17,656 bases of DNA from Parvicella sp041583015 (GCA_041583015.1 JBFHGR010000073.1:1-17656), one strand, 5' to 3'; counted from the stretch's first letter, positions 1-7,480 are shown. The notes: generated by a model from the letters alone, not told the origin. Numbers and translations are program-made.

Positions 1-294
1 AAGTATTATGCTTTGCGTGAAGAATCAAATCCTGGCTCAGAAGACGCGTATGGATTGATAGCCTTGGCATATTTACTTGAACAAGAAGGGAATTACAAAG
101 GCGCTCATGAAGTGGCTGTTGTAACGCGTAGATTATTTGAAGAACAAAATCTTTTTCCAGAACCGCCAGATGAAAAACCATTGATCATGGCGGAAAACAA
201 AGTAAAAGATGAATTGTCTAAAGAGGTATTAGAAACTATTTCAAATTCTGCGGATAAAGAATCTGTAAAGACTTTAATAGCGAGGTATTTATAA
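1..294 (+). CDS. C-terminal part of an unrecognised helical protein (5' end outside window)
   Basis: The reading frame is open from base 1 and ends at TAA 292-294, giving 97 residues. The first possible start inside the window is a TTG at base 13, but the codons before it are also open, so this is almost certainly the tail of a longer protein. The first half (a stretch containing AYLLEQEGNYKGAHEVAVV) has the helix-turn-helix spacing of a TPR-like or other alpha-helical repeat. A proline-rich linker (FPEPPDEKP) follows, then a charged helical tail ending in ARYL. I see no catalytic motif and do not recognise the family. The next gene is on the same strand after a 294-bp gap, so co-transcription is unlikely. 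Confidence 0.6.
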   Translation, partial: KYYALREESNPGSEDAYGLIALAYLLEQEGNYKGAHEVAVVTRRLFEEQNLFPEPPDEKPLIMAENKVKDELSKEVLETISNSADKESVKTLIARYL

Positions 295-428
295 ATTCTA
301 TTTAGTTTGTAAATACCGTTTTATTTGTTTTTTATTCATATTAGAAATGTTATAAATGAAAGAAATGATTAAATAATCAAGTGTCACGAAATACTTCTAT
401 TTTACATAATATAAATTATGAGACAGCA

Positions 429-442
429 GTTCATTAATGAAC
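429..442. promoter_or_regulatory. 14-bp perfect palindrome in the 294-bp gap before the lapA-like gene
   Basis: The gap 295-588 holds no credible gene. It is very AT-rich and contains the perfect palindrome GTTCATTAATGAAC at 429-442, plus a weaker one (TGATTA-aa-TAATCA) at 366-379. The first could be a dimeric regulator site for the downstream small membrane protein, but in sequence this AT-rich a chance palindrome is quite possible. I found no clear TAnnTTTG promoter box beside it. Confidence 0.2.
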
Positions 443-588
443 ATTCATATATTTTTATATATTAAGCAAAAAAGATTTTTGTTATCCAAGAACCTAAAAT
501 CCGTAATTCAAACCATTTTGATAGACTAAAAATTTTATAAGGAATAAATGAGACATTTTAAAAGATAGAATACCTTTACTAAAAAAAA

Positions 589-825
589 ATGGAAGAAAAA
601 ATAGAAATAGAAAAGCCAAAAGTAAAGAAATCCAACACATTCAAAGTTGTATTAATTACTATTCTTATTACGCTATTTGTAATCATTTCCATTCAAAACA
701 TACGTACAGTACAACTGGATGTATTAATTTGGAAAATTGACTTACCACTTGTTTTGTTGCTGACCATCAACACGCTTAGTGTGGCAATTATTACATTTAT
801 TTTGGCGAAATGGAAGAAAAAATAA
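589..825 (+). CDS. LapA-domain (DUF1049) small inner-membrane protein
   Basis: This 78-residue protein has a lysine/glutamate-rich cytoplasmic N-terminus (residues 1-18), a first membrane helix at about 19-35, and a short hydrophilic stretch IQNIRTVQLDVL. A second helix at about 51-73 is followed by a basic tail KWKKK. The I-x-N-x-x-x-V-x-L/V signature after helix 1 and the LPL-V-LLL start of helix 2 are typical of the LapA domain. Enterobacterial LapA acts with LapB in controlling LPS synthesis; no LapB-like gene is visible here, so that role is not implied. The ATG at 589 follows an A-rich run and no Shine-Dalgarno is seen, as is usual in Bacteroidota. It appears to be a single-gene unit, 128 bp before the next operon. 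Confidence 0.75.
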   Translation: MEEKIEIEKPKVKKSNTFKVVLITILITLFVIISIQNIRTVQLDVLIWKIDLPLVLLLTINTLSVAIITFILAKWKKK

Positions 826-953
826 ATTAACTCTTAATTGTAGTTTTTATTTTGAATAATGCCTGGAATATTGATGTCGCGTTTTAATACTTGCTTGATT
901 TTAAAGATATCCTCAACCATTTTGCCTATATTTAAACTCCTAACATTTAATCT

Positions 954-2213
954 ATGAAAAAGAAAATTGCCATAATTGGAGGCGGAGTTTCAGGCCTTAC
1001 TGCAGGATACTTACTTCATAAAGTTCATGATGTTTCTTTGTTTGAGAAAACATCCAGATTAGGAGGAAACGCCTATACTTTTGAAGCAAGTAAAGGAGAA
1101 AAAGTGGACATTGCAGTGGCGGCTTTTGGTAAGGCTGGCTACCCTAATTTTTATAAATTACTGGAGCACTTGGATGTCAAAACTAGCCTTTGTATTGATT
1201 CATACATGAGTTTTCACAACTTGGACACTAAAAAGGGATTGTACCTCACTCCCACTCCTAAAGGCTTGTGGGCGCAAAGGTTTAGTTTGATGCATCCAAA
1301 AAATTTAGTGAGTGTTTACAGGTTGTTCTCGGGAGTTAGAAAAGGCAAGAAAATGAATCGAAATGGTGAGTTGGATGGTTTGACAATGACTGAAGCCATG
1401 AAGAAGTTGCCCATGCTTAAAGATGACGCTAGGACTATTTTAATCAGTGCTTTATGCCTAATGTCGTCTATGAGTGCTGAGGAGGTTTATAAAGCGCCTG
1501 CGAGTTTCTTCTTTGATAAATTGGCACATCACAGTGATGTTGTTTCGCTCAAGGCGGCATGGTCAGTTAGAGCAATGTCTGAAGGAACAAGAAGTTACAT
1601 CCAGAAACTAGCTGATCCATTTAGAGAAAAAATTACATTAAATGCTGCAATTAGTAAGGTTATAAGAACCAATGATAAGGTTACATTGTTGTTTGAAAAT
1701 GGTGAGCAACAAGAATTTGACAATGTTATTTTTGCCTGTCACGCAGATCATGCTTATAAAATGTTGGAATCCCCTACTCCAATTGAGGATAAATTATTGG
1801 GCGTGTGGAAATATAAAGATGGTGCAGTAATTGTCCACAGAGACGGATCTTCTTTTCCTGCTAGACCACTTTCGCAAGCATATACATTTATCTATGATGT
1901 AAAGGATGGTGTATTCAATACTTCTGTAAATGGTGCTTTGTGGCATGAACCAAGTGTAGATAAAACCACAGAGTTGTACAGTTCGCAGCATCCCAACTTC
2001 CCTATTGCGGAAGACAAGATAGAATTGAAAGAAGTGCTTAGAACGCCTATGTTTGATTTTGAGACGGCAAAAATAAAAGCAGAACTCCCACAACTCAACG
2101 GACAGATGAATTCTTATTATTGTGGTAGTTACTTTGGTTATGGATTGCACGAAGATGCTATAACCTCCGCCATGAACGTAGCGGAACAATTTGGTGTAAA
2201 ATTCGAAGGATGA
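954..2213 (+). CDS. FAD-dependent oxidoreductase, COG2907-like amine-oxidase fold
   Basis: A 419-residue flavoprotein. The N-terminal Rossmann motif IGGGVSGLTAG (residues 8-18) is followed by the ribose-binding acid E31 in HDVSLFEK and by RLGG at 35-38, the classic FAD-binding arrangement of the amine oxidase/phytoene desaturase superfamily. Near the C-terminus, CGSYFGYGLHED (about 390-401) matches the signature of COG2907 'predicted NAD/FAD-binding' proteins, which in other bacteria often sit beside cyclopropane-fatty-acid-synthase-type methyltransferases and may act on membrane lipid acyl chains. Here the partners are different: it overlaps the following SDR gene by 4 bp (ATGA) and shares its operon with an acetoacetate-decarboxylase-like gene. 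No signal peptide. FAD binding is well supported by motif; the substrate is unknown. Confidence 0.85.
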   Translation: MKKKIAIIGGGVSGLTAGYLLHKVHDVSLFEKTSRLGGNAYTFEASKGEKVDIAVAAFGKAGYPNFYKLLEHLDVKTSLCIDSYMSFHNLDTKKGLYLTPTPKGLWAQRFSLMHPKNLVSVYRLFSGVRKGKKMNRNGELDGLTMTEAMKKLPMLKDDARTILISALCLMSSMSAEEVYKAPASFFFDKLAHHSDVVSLKAAWSVRAMSEGTRSYIQKLADPFREKITLNAAISKVIRTNDKVTLLFENGEQQEFDNVIFACHADHAYKMLESPTPIEDKLLGVWKYKDGAVIVHRDGSSFPARPLSQAYTFIYDVKDGVFNTSVNGALWHEPSVDKTTELYSSQHPNFPIAEDKIELKEVLRTPMFDFETAKIKAELPQLNGQMNSYYCGSYFGYGLHEDAITSAMNVAEQFGVKFEG

Positions 2214-3037
2214 AAAACCTCAAGGGAAAACATGCTTTAGTTACAGGTGCAGCAGGAGGAATAGGAAAGTCTATTTGTAATTTACTTGCGCAGAAAGGTG
2301 TGCATCTAATTTTGGTGGATTTGCATCGGGCGTCATTAGCGCAATTGAACCTTTCACTGATTCAGCAATATCCATCCTTACAAGTAAAAGTATTCAGTCT
2401 AGATTTAACAGATTATACCGCAGTAAAAGAGATGTCAAGTAGCATTCCTCATTTGGATATTCTCATTAATAATGCTGGAGTTGCCTTTGGTGGATCTTTC
2501 GAAAAAATGAACTATGAATATATTGATAAGATGTTGACTGTAAACTTATTATCGACAATCCATTTAACTCATACTTTAATACCTGTATTGAAGAAAAATA
2601 GGTCTAGTAACATTGTAAATGTAGCATCAGGAGCAGGGTTAGTTGGCCCCGGAGGAATGGCAGCCTACGGAGCATCAAAATTTGGTTTGGTAGGTTTTTC
2701 AGAAGCCTTGCGTGCTGAGTTGAAAGAAGATAAAATTACAGTTAGTGTTGTTTGTCCTGGGTTTGTCCAAACAGACTTAATCAACAATAGTGCAAGTGAA
2801 GAAATGAGTAACAAGGATCATTTAGCACCACTTAACGCAATGGTACAAAAAGAAGGAGATACACCAGAGAAAGTAGCCTTAGCAATCATTCAAGCTATTG
2901 AAAAGAATAAAACCATGATTAAAGTTGGTCTACTTACCAAAGGCGGGCATTTAATTAAGCGATTCTTTCCGAGTTTGGCCAACTATCTCAATGCAAAGAA
3001 TTATCAAAAACTAAAAAAGGAAGGAACAATAAATTAA
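2210..3037 (+). CDS. Short-chain dehydrogenase/reductase (SDR), probably NAD(H)-linked
   Basis: A 275-residue classical SDR. Visible motifs are the nucleotide-binding TGAAGGIG at 12-19, an acidic residue D37 at the end of strand beta-2 (VDLHR) that usually favours NAD(H) over NADP(H), the structural NNAG at 87-90, and the catalytic serine S140 with Y153-x-x-x-K157 in AAYGASK. PGFVQT after the active site is also standard. The C-terminal tail (about 240-275) is basic and may associate with membrane. The start overlaps the preceding FAD-oxidoreductase gene by 4 bp and its stop shares one base with the next start, so the three genes are translationally coupled. The expected chemistry is interconversion of an alcohol and a ketone. 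The substrate cannot be read from sequence. Confidence 0.88.
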   Translation: MKNLKGKHALVTGAAGGIGKSICNLLAQKGVHLILVDLHRASLAQLNLSLIQQYPSLQVKVFSLDLTDYTAVKEMSSSIPHLDILINNAGVAFGGSFEKMNYEYIDKMLTVNLLSTIHLTHTLIPVLKKNRSSNIVNVASGAGLVGPGGMAAYGASKFGLVGFSEALRAELKEDKITVSVVCPGFVQTDLINNSASEEMSNKDHLAPLNAMVQKEGDTPEKVALAIIQAIEKNKTMIKVGLLTKGGHLIKRFFPSLANYLNAKNYQKLKKEGTIN

Positions 3038-3801
3038 TGAGTGATTTTTTCAAGAAATACCCGCAATATCCTTTAATGATAAGGGAGTTTGAGTCCAAGA
3101 CTCCCCTATTCTTTCAAGATATTTCAATGATGTTGGGTATTTTTTTAGCAGATAAAAAAGCAGCCTTAAAGCACCTTCCAAGTTCAGAATTTAAACTAAT
3201 TAGTCCATTTCCAGGAAAGGCATTGGTAGGAATTAATTGCTTTCAGTACAAATCTACGGATATTGGTCCCTACAATGAAGTATCCATCTCTGTGGCCGTA
3301 GAACGCAAAAAATGGAGACCGGGCTTTGTTTCTGTTATGGCTTCTACCCTTTCGCAAAACTTTCATGCTAATATATTACAACTCCCCGTTACTACAGAAG
3401 TTGCTCTATACGGAGGATTGGACTTTTTTAATTACCCTAAATTTATGAGTAGCATTGATTTTACAGAAACAGATGGTCAACAAATTTGTCATGTAAAAGA
3501 TGTTGCCACTAACGAATTGATATTCAAATTTAGTGGCAACAAAATCAAAACAAAAAAGGCTCAAAAAGTCAATACTGCTTTGTATAACAGTTATCCAATC
3601 ATGAATAACCAATTATTACAAGCCGACTTATTAGTCAATCAAATAGACAAAGGTGTCAAGTGGCTCGGCAATGACTTTTCCTATGAAATAGGTAATCACC
3701 CTCAAAGCGAACTTTTAAAGTCCTTAGCATTGAGTAAATTAATGCAATATGTCTACATGCCCAAAGGTCAAGCGGTATTGTTTGAGCCTAAATTGTTGTG
3801 A
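3037..3801 (+). CDS. Acetoacetate decarboxylase-fold (ADC superfamily) protein
   Basis: A 254-residue protein resembling the ADC family. GPYNEVSISVAV (about 78-88) aligns with the conserved Y-x-E strand of clostridial acetoacetate decarboxylase. The segment around FNYPKF puts K135 at the position of the Schiff-base lysine (K115 in the clostridial enzyme, in AYPKK). The neighbouring second lysine that lowers the pKa of the catalytic lysine is Phe here, and the usual GRE preceding it is GLD. The protein may therefore be a divergent decarboxylase, or use the same lysine for dehydratase/aldolase-like chemistry as other ADC-like enzymes do. It is the last gene of the FAD oxidoreductase-SDR-ADC operon (TAATG overlap). 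A hairpin about 70 bp after the stop probably ends transcription. Confidence 0.7.
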   Translation: MSDFFKKYPQYPLMIREFESKTPLFFQDISMMLGIFLADKKAALKHLPSSEFKLISPFPGKALVGINCFQYKSTDIGPYNEVSISVAVERKKWRPGFVSVMASTLSQNFHANILQLPVTTEVALYGGLDFFNYPKFMSSIDFTETDGQQICHVKDVATNELIFKFSGNKIKTKKAQKVNTALYNSYPIMNNQLLQADLLVNQIDKGVKWLGNDFSYEIGNHPQSELLKSLALSKLMQYVYMPKGQAVLFEPKLL

Positions 3802-3873
3802 GGGGTTGAATGTATATTTTTATTTTTTTTCTTACTTATTATTCTTTTGCTGTTTGAATTTGAATATTGTAAA

Positions 3874-3890
3874 CACACTTGTCAAGTGTG
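3874..3890. terminator. Hairpin between convergent genes, probable bidirectional terminator
   Basis: CACACTTG and CAAGTGTG are perfectly complementary around one central base (practically a 7-bp stem with a 3-base loop). It lies in the only gap between the plus-strand operon ending at 3801 and the minus-strand lipoprotein gene ending at 3907. The minus-strand readout after the stem is TTTACAATATT, a weak U tract; the plus-strand readout is ATACATCTTTT. Position favours a shared terminator, but a protein-binding palindrome is an alternative. Confidence 0.5.
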
Positions 3891-3906
3891 ATACATCTTT
3901 TAATAG

Positions 3907-4476
3907 TTAATAGAAAATTTCTATTAAATCACCTTCTAGTGTATATGTAAAGTGAAAAGTTGTCCCTCCATTCTCTGGCTGTAAGTCTACATTATATCCT
4001 GCTTCTGTTATGTCTCCAGTATCTGGAAATTTTACGTACGCCATACTCAATTTTGGATTTTCAATACTTTTCTCTTCAGTAAGTTGTTTCATAGATTTCT
4101 CCACAAGTCCTCCCAATTGTTTAAGGTTAATATTATCATTCAATTGAAACATAAAATCTGCTGCTTTGCTTCCTTCAGGAACCTCCAAAGTAATTTCGGC
4201 ACTTTGTGTCCATGTATTTTGAGATAAACTCCATTCTCCCATTGTCATTGATTCAGGGTCTTTGGTAACAGTTGCGCTTATCATATTACCTATATTATCA
4301 TCATACATGATGGCTAATTTGGTGTAATAAGCATCATCACCAAACTCCCCTTTTAATGTGTTTTCTATTTCATTAAATCCATCTGCACTAGCGGGCTGAG
4401 AACTGGCACTTCCGCCACATGAGAATAGCATCACTGTTGTTAATAATACTAGAATTGTTGTTTTTAATGTTTTCAT
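3907..4476 (-). CDS. Lipoprotein of unknown function
   Basis: A 189-residue protein with a clear lipoprotein signal: basic MKTLKT, a hydrophobic core, and LFSC with the acylated cysteine at residue 20, followed by GGSASSQPASAD. The mature part is acidic and predicted globular (mixed alpha/beta, ending in alternating strands FHFTYTLEGDLIEIFY). It has no further cysteines and no recognised catalytic motif. It starts 28 bp after the stop of the two-TM peptide gene on the same strand, so the two are probably co-transcribed. I do not recognise the family. Confidence 0.7.
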   Translation of the reverse strand: MKTLKTTILVLLTTVMLFSCGGSASSQPASADGFNEIENTLKGEFGDDAYYTKLAIMYDDNIGNMISATVTKDPESMTMGEWSLSQNTWTQSAEITLEVPEGSKAADFMFQLNDNINLKQLGGLVEKSMKQLTEEKSIENPKLSMAYVKFPDTGDITEAGYNVDLQPENGGTTFHFTYTLEGDLIEIFY

Positions 4477-4504
4477 TTTGTTTAGATTTTATTTTTAGTC
4501 CTGT

Positions 4505-4720
4505 TTATTCTTCGTCATTGTTATTACCTAAAAAGAAAAACAATGCTCCTCCTACGATAATTAAAGCTATGCGTATTACCCATCCCATTGTACTTCCCCA
4601 AATATCTATCCATGCTAATAATTTGATATTATAATTAAAAATGGAGAGTATTATTGACATTACTCCCATTGCTGCAAGTACTAAACCTGCTTTCCCTATT
4701 TTTTCTTTGATTGCTTCCAT
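4505..4720 (-). CDS. Two-TM small membrane protein of unknown function
   Basis: A 71-residue protein. A short amphipathic, basic N-terminus (MEAIKEKIGKAG) leads into a first membrane helix at about 12-28, a loop, a second helix at about 46-64, and an acidic tail NNNDEE. It is the first gene of a likely two-gene unit with the lipoprotein 28 bp downstream. Its upstream region (4721-4903) carries a tandem decamer repeat. An overlapping open frame on the opposite strand (4419-4634) is a shadow, because only the minus frame has the membrane-protein pattern and proper spacing. Confidence 0.65.
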   Translation of the reverse strand: MEAIKEKIGKAGLVLAAMGVMSIILSIFNYNIKLLAWIDIWGSTMGWVIRIALIIVGGALFFFLGNNNDEE

Positions 4721-4840
4721 GTATTAATAAGTTTGTTTTAATAATAAATCAATTAGATTTTAGAGCATTAAATGCGCACCATAAAACCTAACCTTGGACA
4801 TAAAAGTATTTAATTAAGTAGGATATCTAAAAATGTAGAG

Positions 4841-4862
4841 GGGGGACAAATCGGGGGACAAA
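4841..4862. repeat. Two direct copies of GGGGGACAAA, 12-bp period; candidate operator
   Basis: GGGGGACAAA occurs at 4841-4850 and again at 4853-4862, separated by TC. It stands out as a G-rich block in very AT-rich intergenic DNA. It sits 42 bp after the stop of the 7TM-LuxR gene and about 120 bp upstream of the two-TM peptide gene (minus strand). A 12-bp period, close to one helical turn, would suit two regulator subunits on one DNA face. No third copy is visible in the window. Which protein binds it, if any, is unknown. Confidence 0.45.
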
Positions 4863-4903
4863 ACTTTAAACGCTTAATTATTAATGGTTTAGTTCTTGTG
4901 TTT

Positions 4904-6475
4904 TTAGAGGGTTTCCAAGTAGTCGTTAATAATAGTTTCAGATAGGTTCATTTTTTTTCTGACTCTATTTTTGGCTTTTTTGACACTGTCTGGAGCTATA
5001 TTAAGTATTGAGGCTATCTCTTTTTGAGAATAACCTATTTTGATTAATGTAAGGAGTCTTATTTCTGACTTAGTAAGATTTGGATGCTTAGCAAGAAGTT
5101 GATTAAGAAAATTAGGGTTTAATTCCTTAAACTTAAGTTTAAATTCAGCCCACTCCATTTCTGATGAAAGTGAGTTTTCCAATAATTTGAAAATACTAAT
5201 AATATCCGTTTTCTCAATTCCTTTTTTGTTGGCTAATAGTTTTTTCTTTTGCTTTAATCTTTCTGTGGAAAGACTTAATTCTTTTTGTTTTTCAAGTAGT
5301 TCCAATTCCAATTTCTCTGTTCTTTTTAGTTTTTCTCTAATAAGAATTCCCATAAAATAAGTGAACCCAATAAATTCCACAATAGTTCCGAGTTTAATAT
5401 AGATAAATGGCGTTCCTGGTAGCACTTGGAATTGCCCGTCAATTAGTCCAAATGTGATAAAAACCAAGAAACATAATAATGGAATGATATAATATTTCAA
5501 TTCCAATTTTCTAGTTTTGGCAGACAATAAAATAACGCTTAGTATTACCAAAAGCCAAAGAAATGAAAGGGTATTTTCAAAATAATGTAAATGTGCAATG
5601 GAAGAATTATAAAAAATGAATTGATAAAGCGTAGTTCCCCCCAAAACAACTAGTAACAGCCACTTAATGAATTGATAGTATTTAGGGTAAACTGTTTGAA
5701 TTTCCAAAAATTTGGAAGTGTACATAATAAGTGTAAGCACCCAGAACCGTATAGTGATAAAAACAATATGATCTATTGTTAGAGTCTTTAATCCAAAATT
5801 ATGTAATTGACCTTCCAAACCCATATACATAAAAATAGTAGAAAGCATATAAAGCATGTAGAACAAATAAATCCTTTGTTTGAATATGCTCCATTGATAA
5901 ATGTTAATGATGAGTAGACATCCAAGTATCCCAAAAAATACAACACTCCAAATATTATTTTCACTATTAAGTCGATAGTAGCTATCCATTGTGATTAATT
6001 GCGGTGTAGCATTTACTGTTCTGCCATCACTTTTACTTACAATAATAAATGTAGCATGCTCATTGGGTGCTAAATCAAGTTTGAAATTGGGGTTAGGACT
6101 ATTGAATGTTCGTTGATCTTCTTTTGATTCATCTTGATCCTGCGCTAATAACCGCAAAGTTTTTAGTGAGTCAAGTTTGTAACAAACATAATTTCGATTA
6201 ATCAAATCATCATTTACAAACATAAATGATTGGGGGGAGTTTTCATTTTTAACTTCCACCTTAATCCAGATTTCCCCTTTGAAAAAACCAAGATTTAAAT
6301 CGTCAAAAGGTTCAAAATGAACTTTATCTATATCATGTAAACTTTCTTTTGCATTAATGGCTACAGAAAATGAATGATCAATTTCCGTGGAGTGCACATG
6401 AGAACATGATGAAAAAAGGAACAAAATGGTACTTTGTATGAAAAGAAGGTAATATTGAATTTTTATATCCTTCAA
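4904..6475 (-). CDS. Membrane-tethered regulator: 7TMR-DISM sensor with C-terminal LuxR-type HTH
   Basis: There is an N-terminal signal peptide with a possible lipobox (LFSSC, Cys 24 from this start). An extracytoplasmic beta-rich domain of about 170 residues of the 7TMR-DISMED2 type follows, then seven hydrophobic helices, a charged coiled coil (EKLKRTEKLELELLEKQKEL and on), and a C-terminal HTH (TKSEIRLLTLIKIGYSQKEIA...SVKKAKNRVRKKM). That tail is the LuxR/GerE type seen in many Bacteroidota regulators. It probably senses an extracellular ligand and binds DNA while anchored in the membrane, without a kinase step. No ATG precedes the signal peptide. Two TTG codons are possible, at 6559 and 6475. 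I chose 6475 because it places the signal sequence at the very N-terminus and because a TAnnTTTG box lies at 6557-6564. From 6559 the protein would be 551 residues. Confidence 0.85.
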   Translation of the reverse strand: MKDIKIQYYLLFIQSTILFLFSSCSHVHSTEIDHSFSVAINAKESLHDIDKVHFEPFDDLNLGFFKGEIWIKVEVKNENSPQSFMFVNDDLINRNYVCYKLDSLKTLRLLAQDQDESKEDQRTFNSPNPNFKLDLAPNEHATFIIVSKSDGRTVNATPQLITMDSYYRLNSENNIWSVVFFGILGCLLIINIYQWSIFKQRIYLFYMLYMLSTIFMYMGLEGQLHNFGLKTLTIDHIVFITIRFWVLTLIMYTSKFLEIQTVYPKYYQFIKWLLLVVLGGTTLYQFIFYNSSIAHLHYFENTLSFLWLLVILSVILLSAKTRKLELKYYIIPLLCFLVFITFGLIDGQFQVLPGTPFIYIKLGTIVEFIGFTYFMGILIREKLKRTEKLELELLEKQKELSLSTERLKQKKKLLANKKGIEKTDIISIFKLLENSLSSEMEWAEFKLKFKELNPNFLNQLLAKHPNLTKSEIRLLTLIKIGYSQKEIASILNIAPDSVKKAKNRVRKKMNLSETIINDYLETL

Positions 6476-6556
6476 ATTTTTATAGAAAATTTTAGCATTT
6501 TGTAAATGGTCAGAAGCATTGATTTTATCCTCAATTATAATTGATTTAAGAAGGCT

Positions 6557-6564
6557 CAAATTTA
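6557..6564 (-). promoter_or_regulatory. Candidate -7 box for the 7TM-LuxR gene
   Basis: TAAATTTG on the minus strand matches the Bacteroidota -7 consensus TAnnTTTG. It overlaps the upstream TTG (6559), which supports the downstream TTG at 6475 as the true start and gives a leader of about 75 bases. I see no convincing TTTG at the expected -33 distance, so this is a partial match only. Confidence 0.3.
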
Positions 6565-6722
6565 CAATATTGTTTTAAATTAATACTTTTTACTTGCAAA
6601 TAGGCAATTTTATAATGGATATAATCTTCAATGTTCTTAATATGAGCAGATTGAAGTATTGTTTATTTATTAACTAAAATAATAGATTACAGTATTTACC
6701 ACTATTTTGGTGTATGAAACTA

Positions 6723-7397
6723 TTAGTAGAAATTAGAAATTTTGACCAATGCATCTTGATTAATTATGCGTATAATTCTACCTTCGGTAGTGATTAAACC
6801 TTCTTCCTTAAAGTCGTGTAGGATTCTTGCCAAAGTCTCTACAACTGTCCCTACCATATTGGATAAATCTAATCTAGAAACAGAGATTTCTTCATCGCTG
6901 CTAACCTTGTATTTGTCGTGCAGAATTAGTAGACTCAGTGCTACCCTTTCCCTGACTGTTCTTTGAGACAATACAGCCATAAAATTGGCCATCACACTAA
7001 ATTCGTGACTTAAACTCTTTAGTAACAATCTAGAGAATGTTGGAGAACTATCAATTAGTTCCATGAAGTTTTCCTTTGCAATAAATGAGATATTGGCATC
7101 TTCTATTACAGAAACTGAATCCCCGTATGGTTCTTCACTAAGTAGAGATGAATAGCCAAAAAACTCTCCTTCATTATAGATGTAGATAATCTGTTCTCTC
7201 CCTTCACTATCTAGTTTAAATTTCTTTGCTTTTCCATCATTGATGTAGAATACACCCGATGGAATTGAACCCTCTGAAAAGACCGCCTGATTTTTACGAT
7301 ACTTTTTGCTTTTCATAGACCTCACTAGCGAATCTCGCTCTGTTTCAGGTAGTTCATTTAGAATGAACTGGTTGTTGAATGCAAATTTCTTTATCAT
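6723..7397 (-). CDS. Crp/Fnr-family transcriptional regulator
   Basis: A 224-residue protein with the Crp/Fnr layout: N-terminal cyclic-nucleotide-binding-like beta barrel (about 12-125, with VFYINDGKAKKF and GEFFGYSSLL), a long dimerisation helix (about 125-160), and a winged helix (about 170-215). The recognition helix reads VETLAR with E187 and R191, equivalent to the E and R of the FNR ExxSR motif that read TTGAT half-sites; the Ser is Ala here. There is no cysteine, so it cannot carry the Fe-S cluster of E. coli FNR, and the ligand is unknown. It is divergent from pckA with an FNR-like palindrome between them. The start (MIKKFAF) is only a few bases from the predicted transcription start, so the mRNA may be almost leaderless. 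Confidence 0.9.
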   Translation of the reverse strand: MIKKFAFNNQFILNELPETERDSLVRSMKSKKYRKNQAVFSEGSIPSGVFYINDGKAKKFKLDSEGREQIIYIYNEGEFFGYSSLLSEEPYGDSVSVIEDANISFIAKENFMELIDSSPTFSRLLLKSLSHEFSVMANFMAVLSQRTVRERVALSLLILHDKYKVSSDEEISVSRLDLSNMVGTVVETLARILHDFKEEGLITTEGRIIRIINQDALVKISNFY

Positions 7398-7405
7398 ATA
7401 CTTTT

Positions 7406-7437
7406 CAAAAGTAAAAGATAATTTGACTTAAATCAAA
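7406..7437 (-). promoter_or_regulatory. Promoter of the Crp/Fnr regulator gene (TTTG-N20-TACTTTTG)
   Basis: On the minus strand TTTG (7437-7434) and TACTTTTG (7413-7406) are 20 bases apart, within the range described for Bacteroidota promoters (TTG/TTTG, 17-23 bp, TAnnTTTG). Transcription would begin near 7400, almost at the ATG. The -33 element lies inside the FNR-like palindrome 7420-7439, so a bound regulator should block RNA polymerase. This points to negative autoregulation. Confidence 0.5.
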
Positions 7438-7439
7438 TT
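7420..7439. promoter_or_regulatory. FNR-like palindromic operator between the Crp/Fnr gene and pckA
   Basis: TTGAC-TTAA-ATCAA at 7423-7436 matches the FNR box TTGAT-N4-ATCAA at 9 of 10 half-site bases. The symmetry extends to 20 bp (AATTTGA...TCAAATT), with one mismatched pair. The gap between the two divergent genes is short, so one site can serve both: repression of the regulator by overlap with its -33 element, and activation or repression of pckA from about 65 bp upstream of its candidate start point. Confidence 0.6.
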
Positions 7440-7480
7440 TATCATGTATGGAAGTCAATTTTATGAGGTGACATGGTCAT

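Noticed and set aside
1794..2189. 131-codon minus-strand open frame inside the FAD oxidoreductase gene
   Set aside because: It overlaps the conserved C-terminal CGSYFGYGLHED region in antisense and has no recognisable domain or promoter.
4419..4634. 71-codon plus-strand open frame overlapping the lipoprotein start and the two-TM peptide gene
   Set aside because: It spans the gap and opposite strands of two better-supported genes. Its hydrophobic N-terminus comes from the complement of the lipoprotein signal peptide.
4841..4862. CRISPR-like or transposon-end interpretation of the GGGGGACAAA repeat
   Set aside because: There are only two copies, the spacer is 2 bp, and no transposase, target-site duplication or cas gene is nearby.
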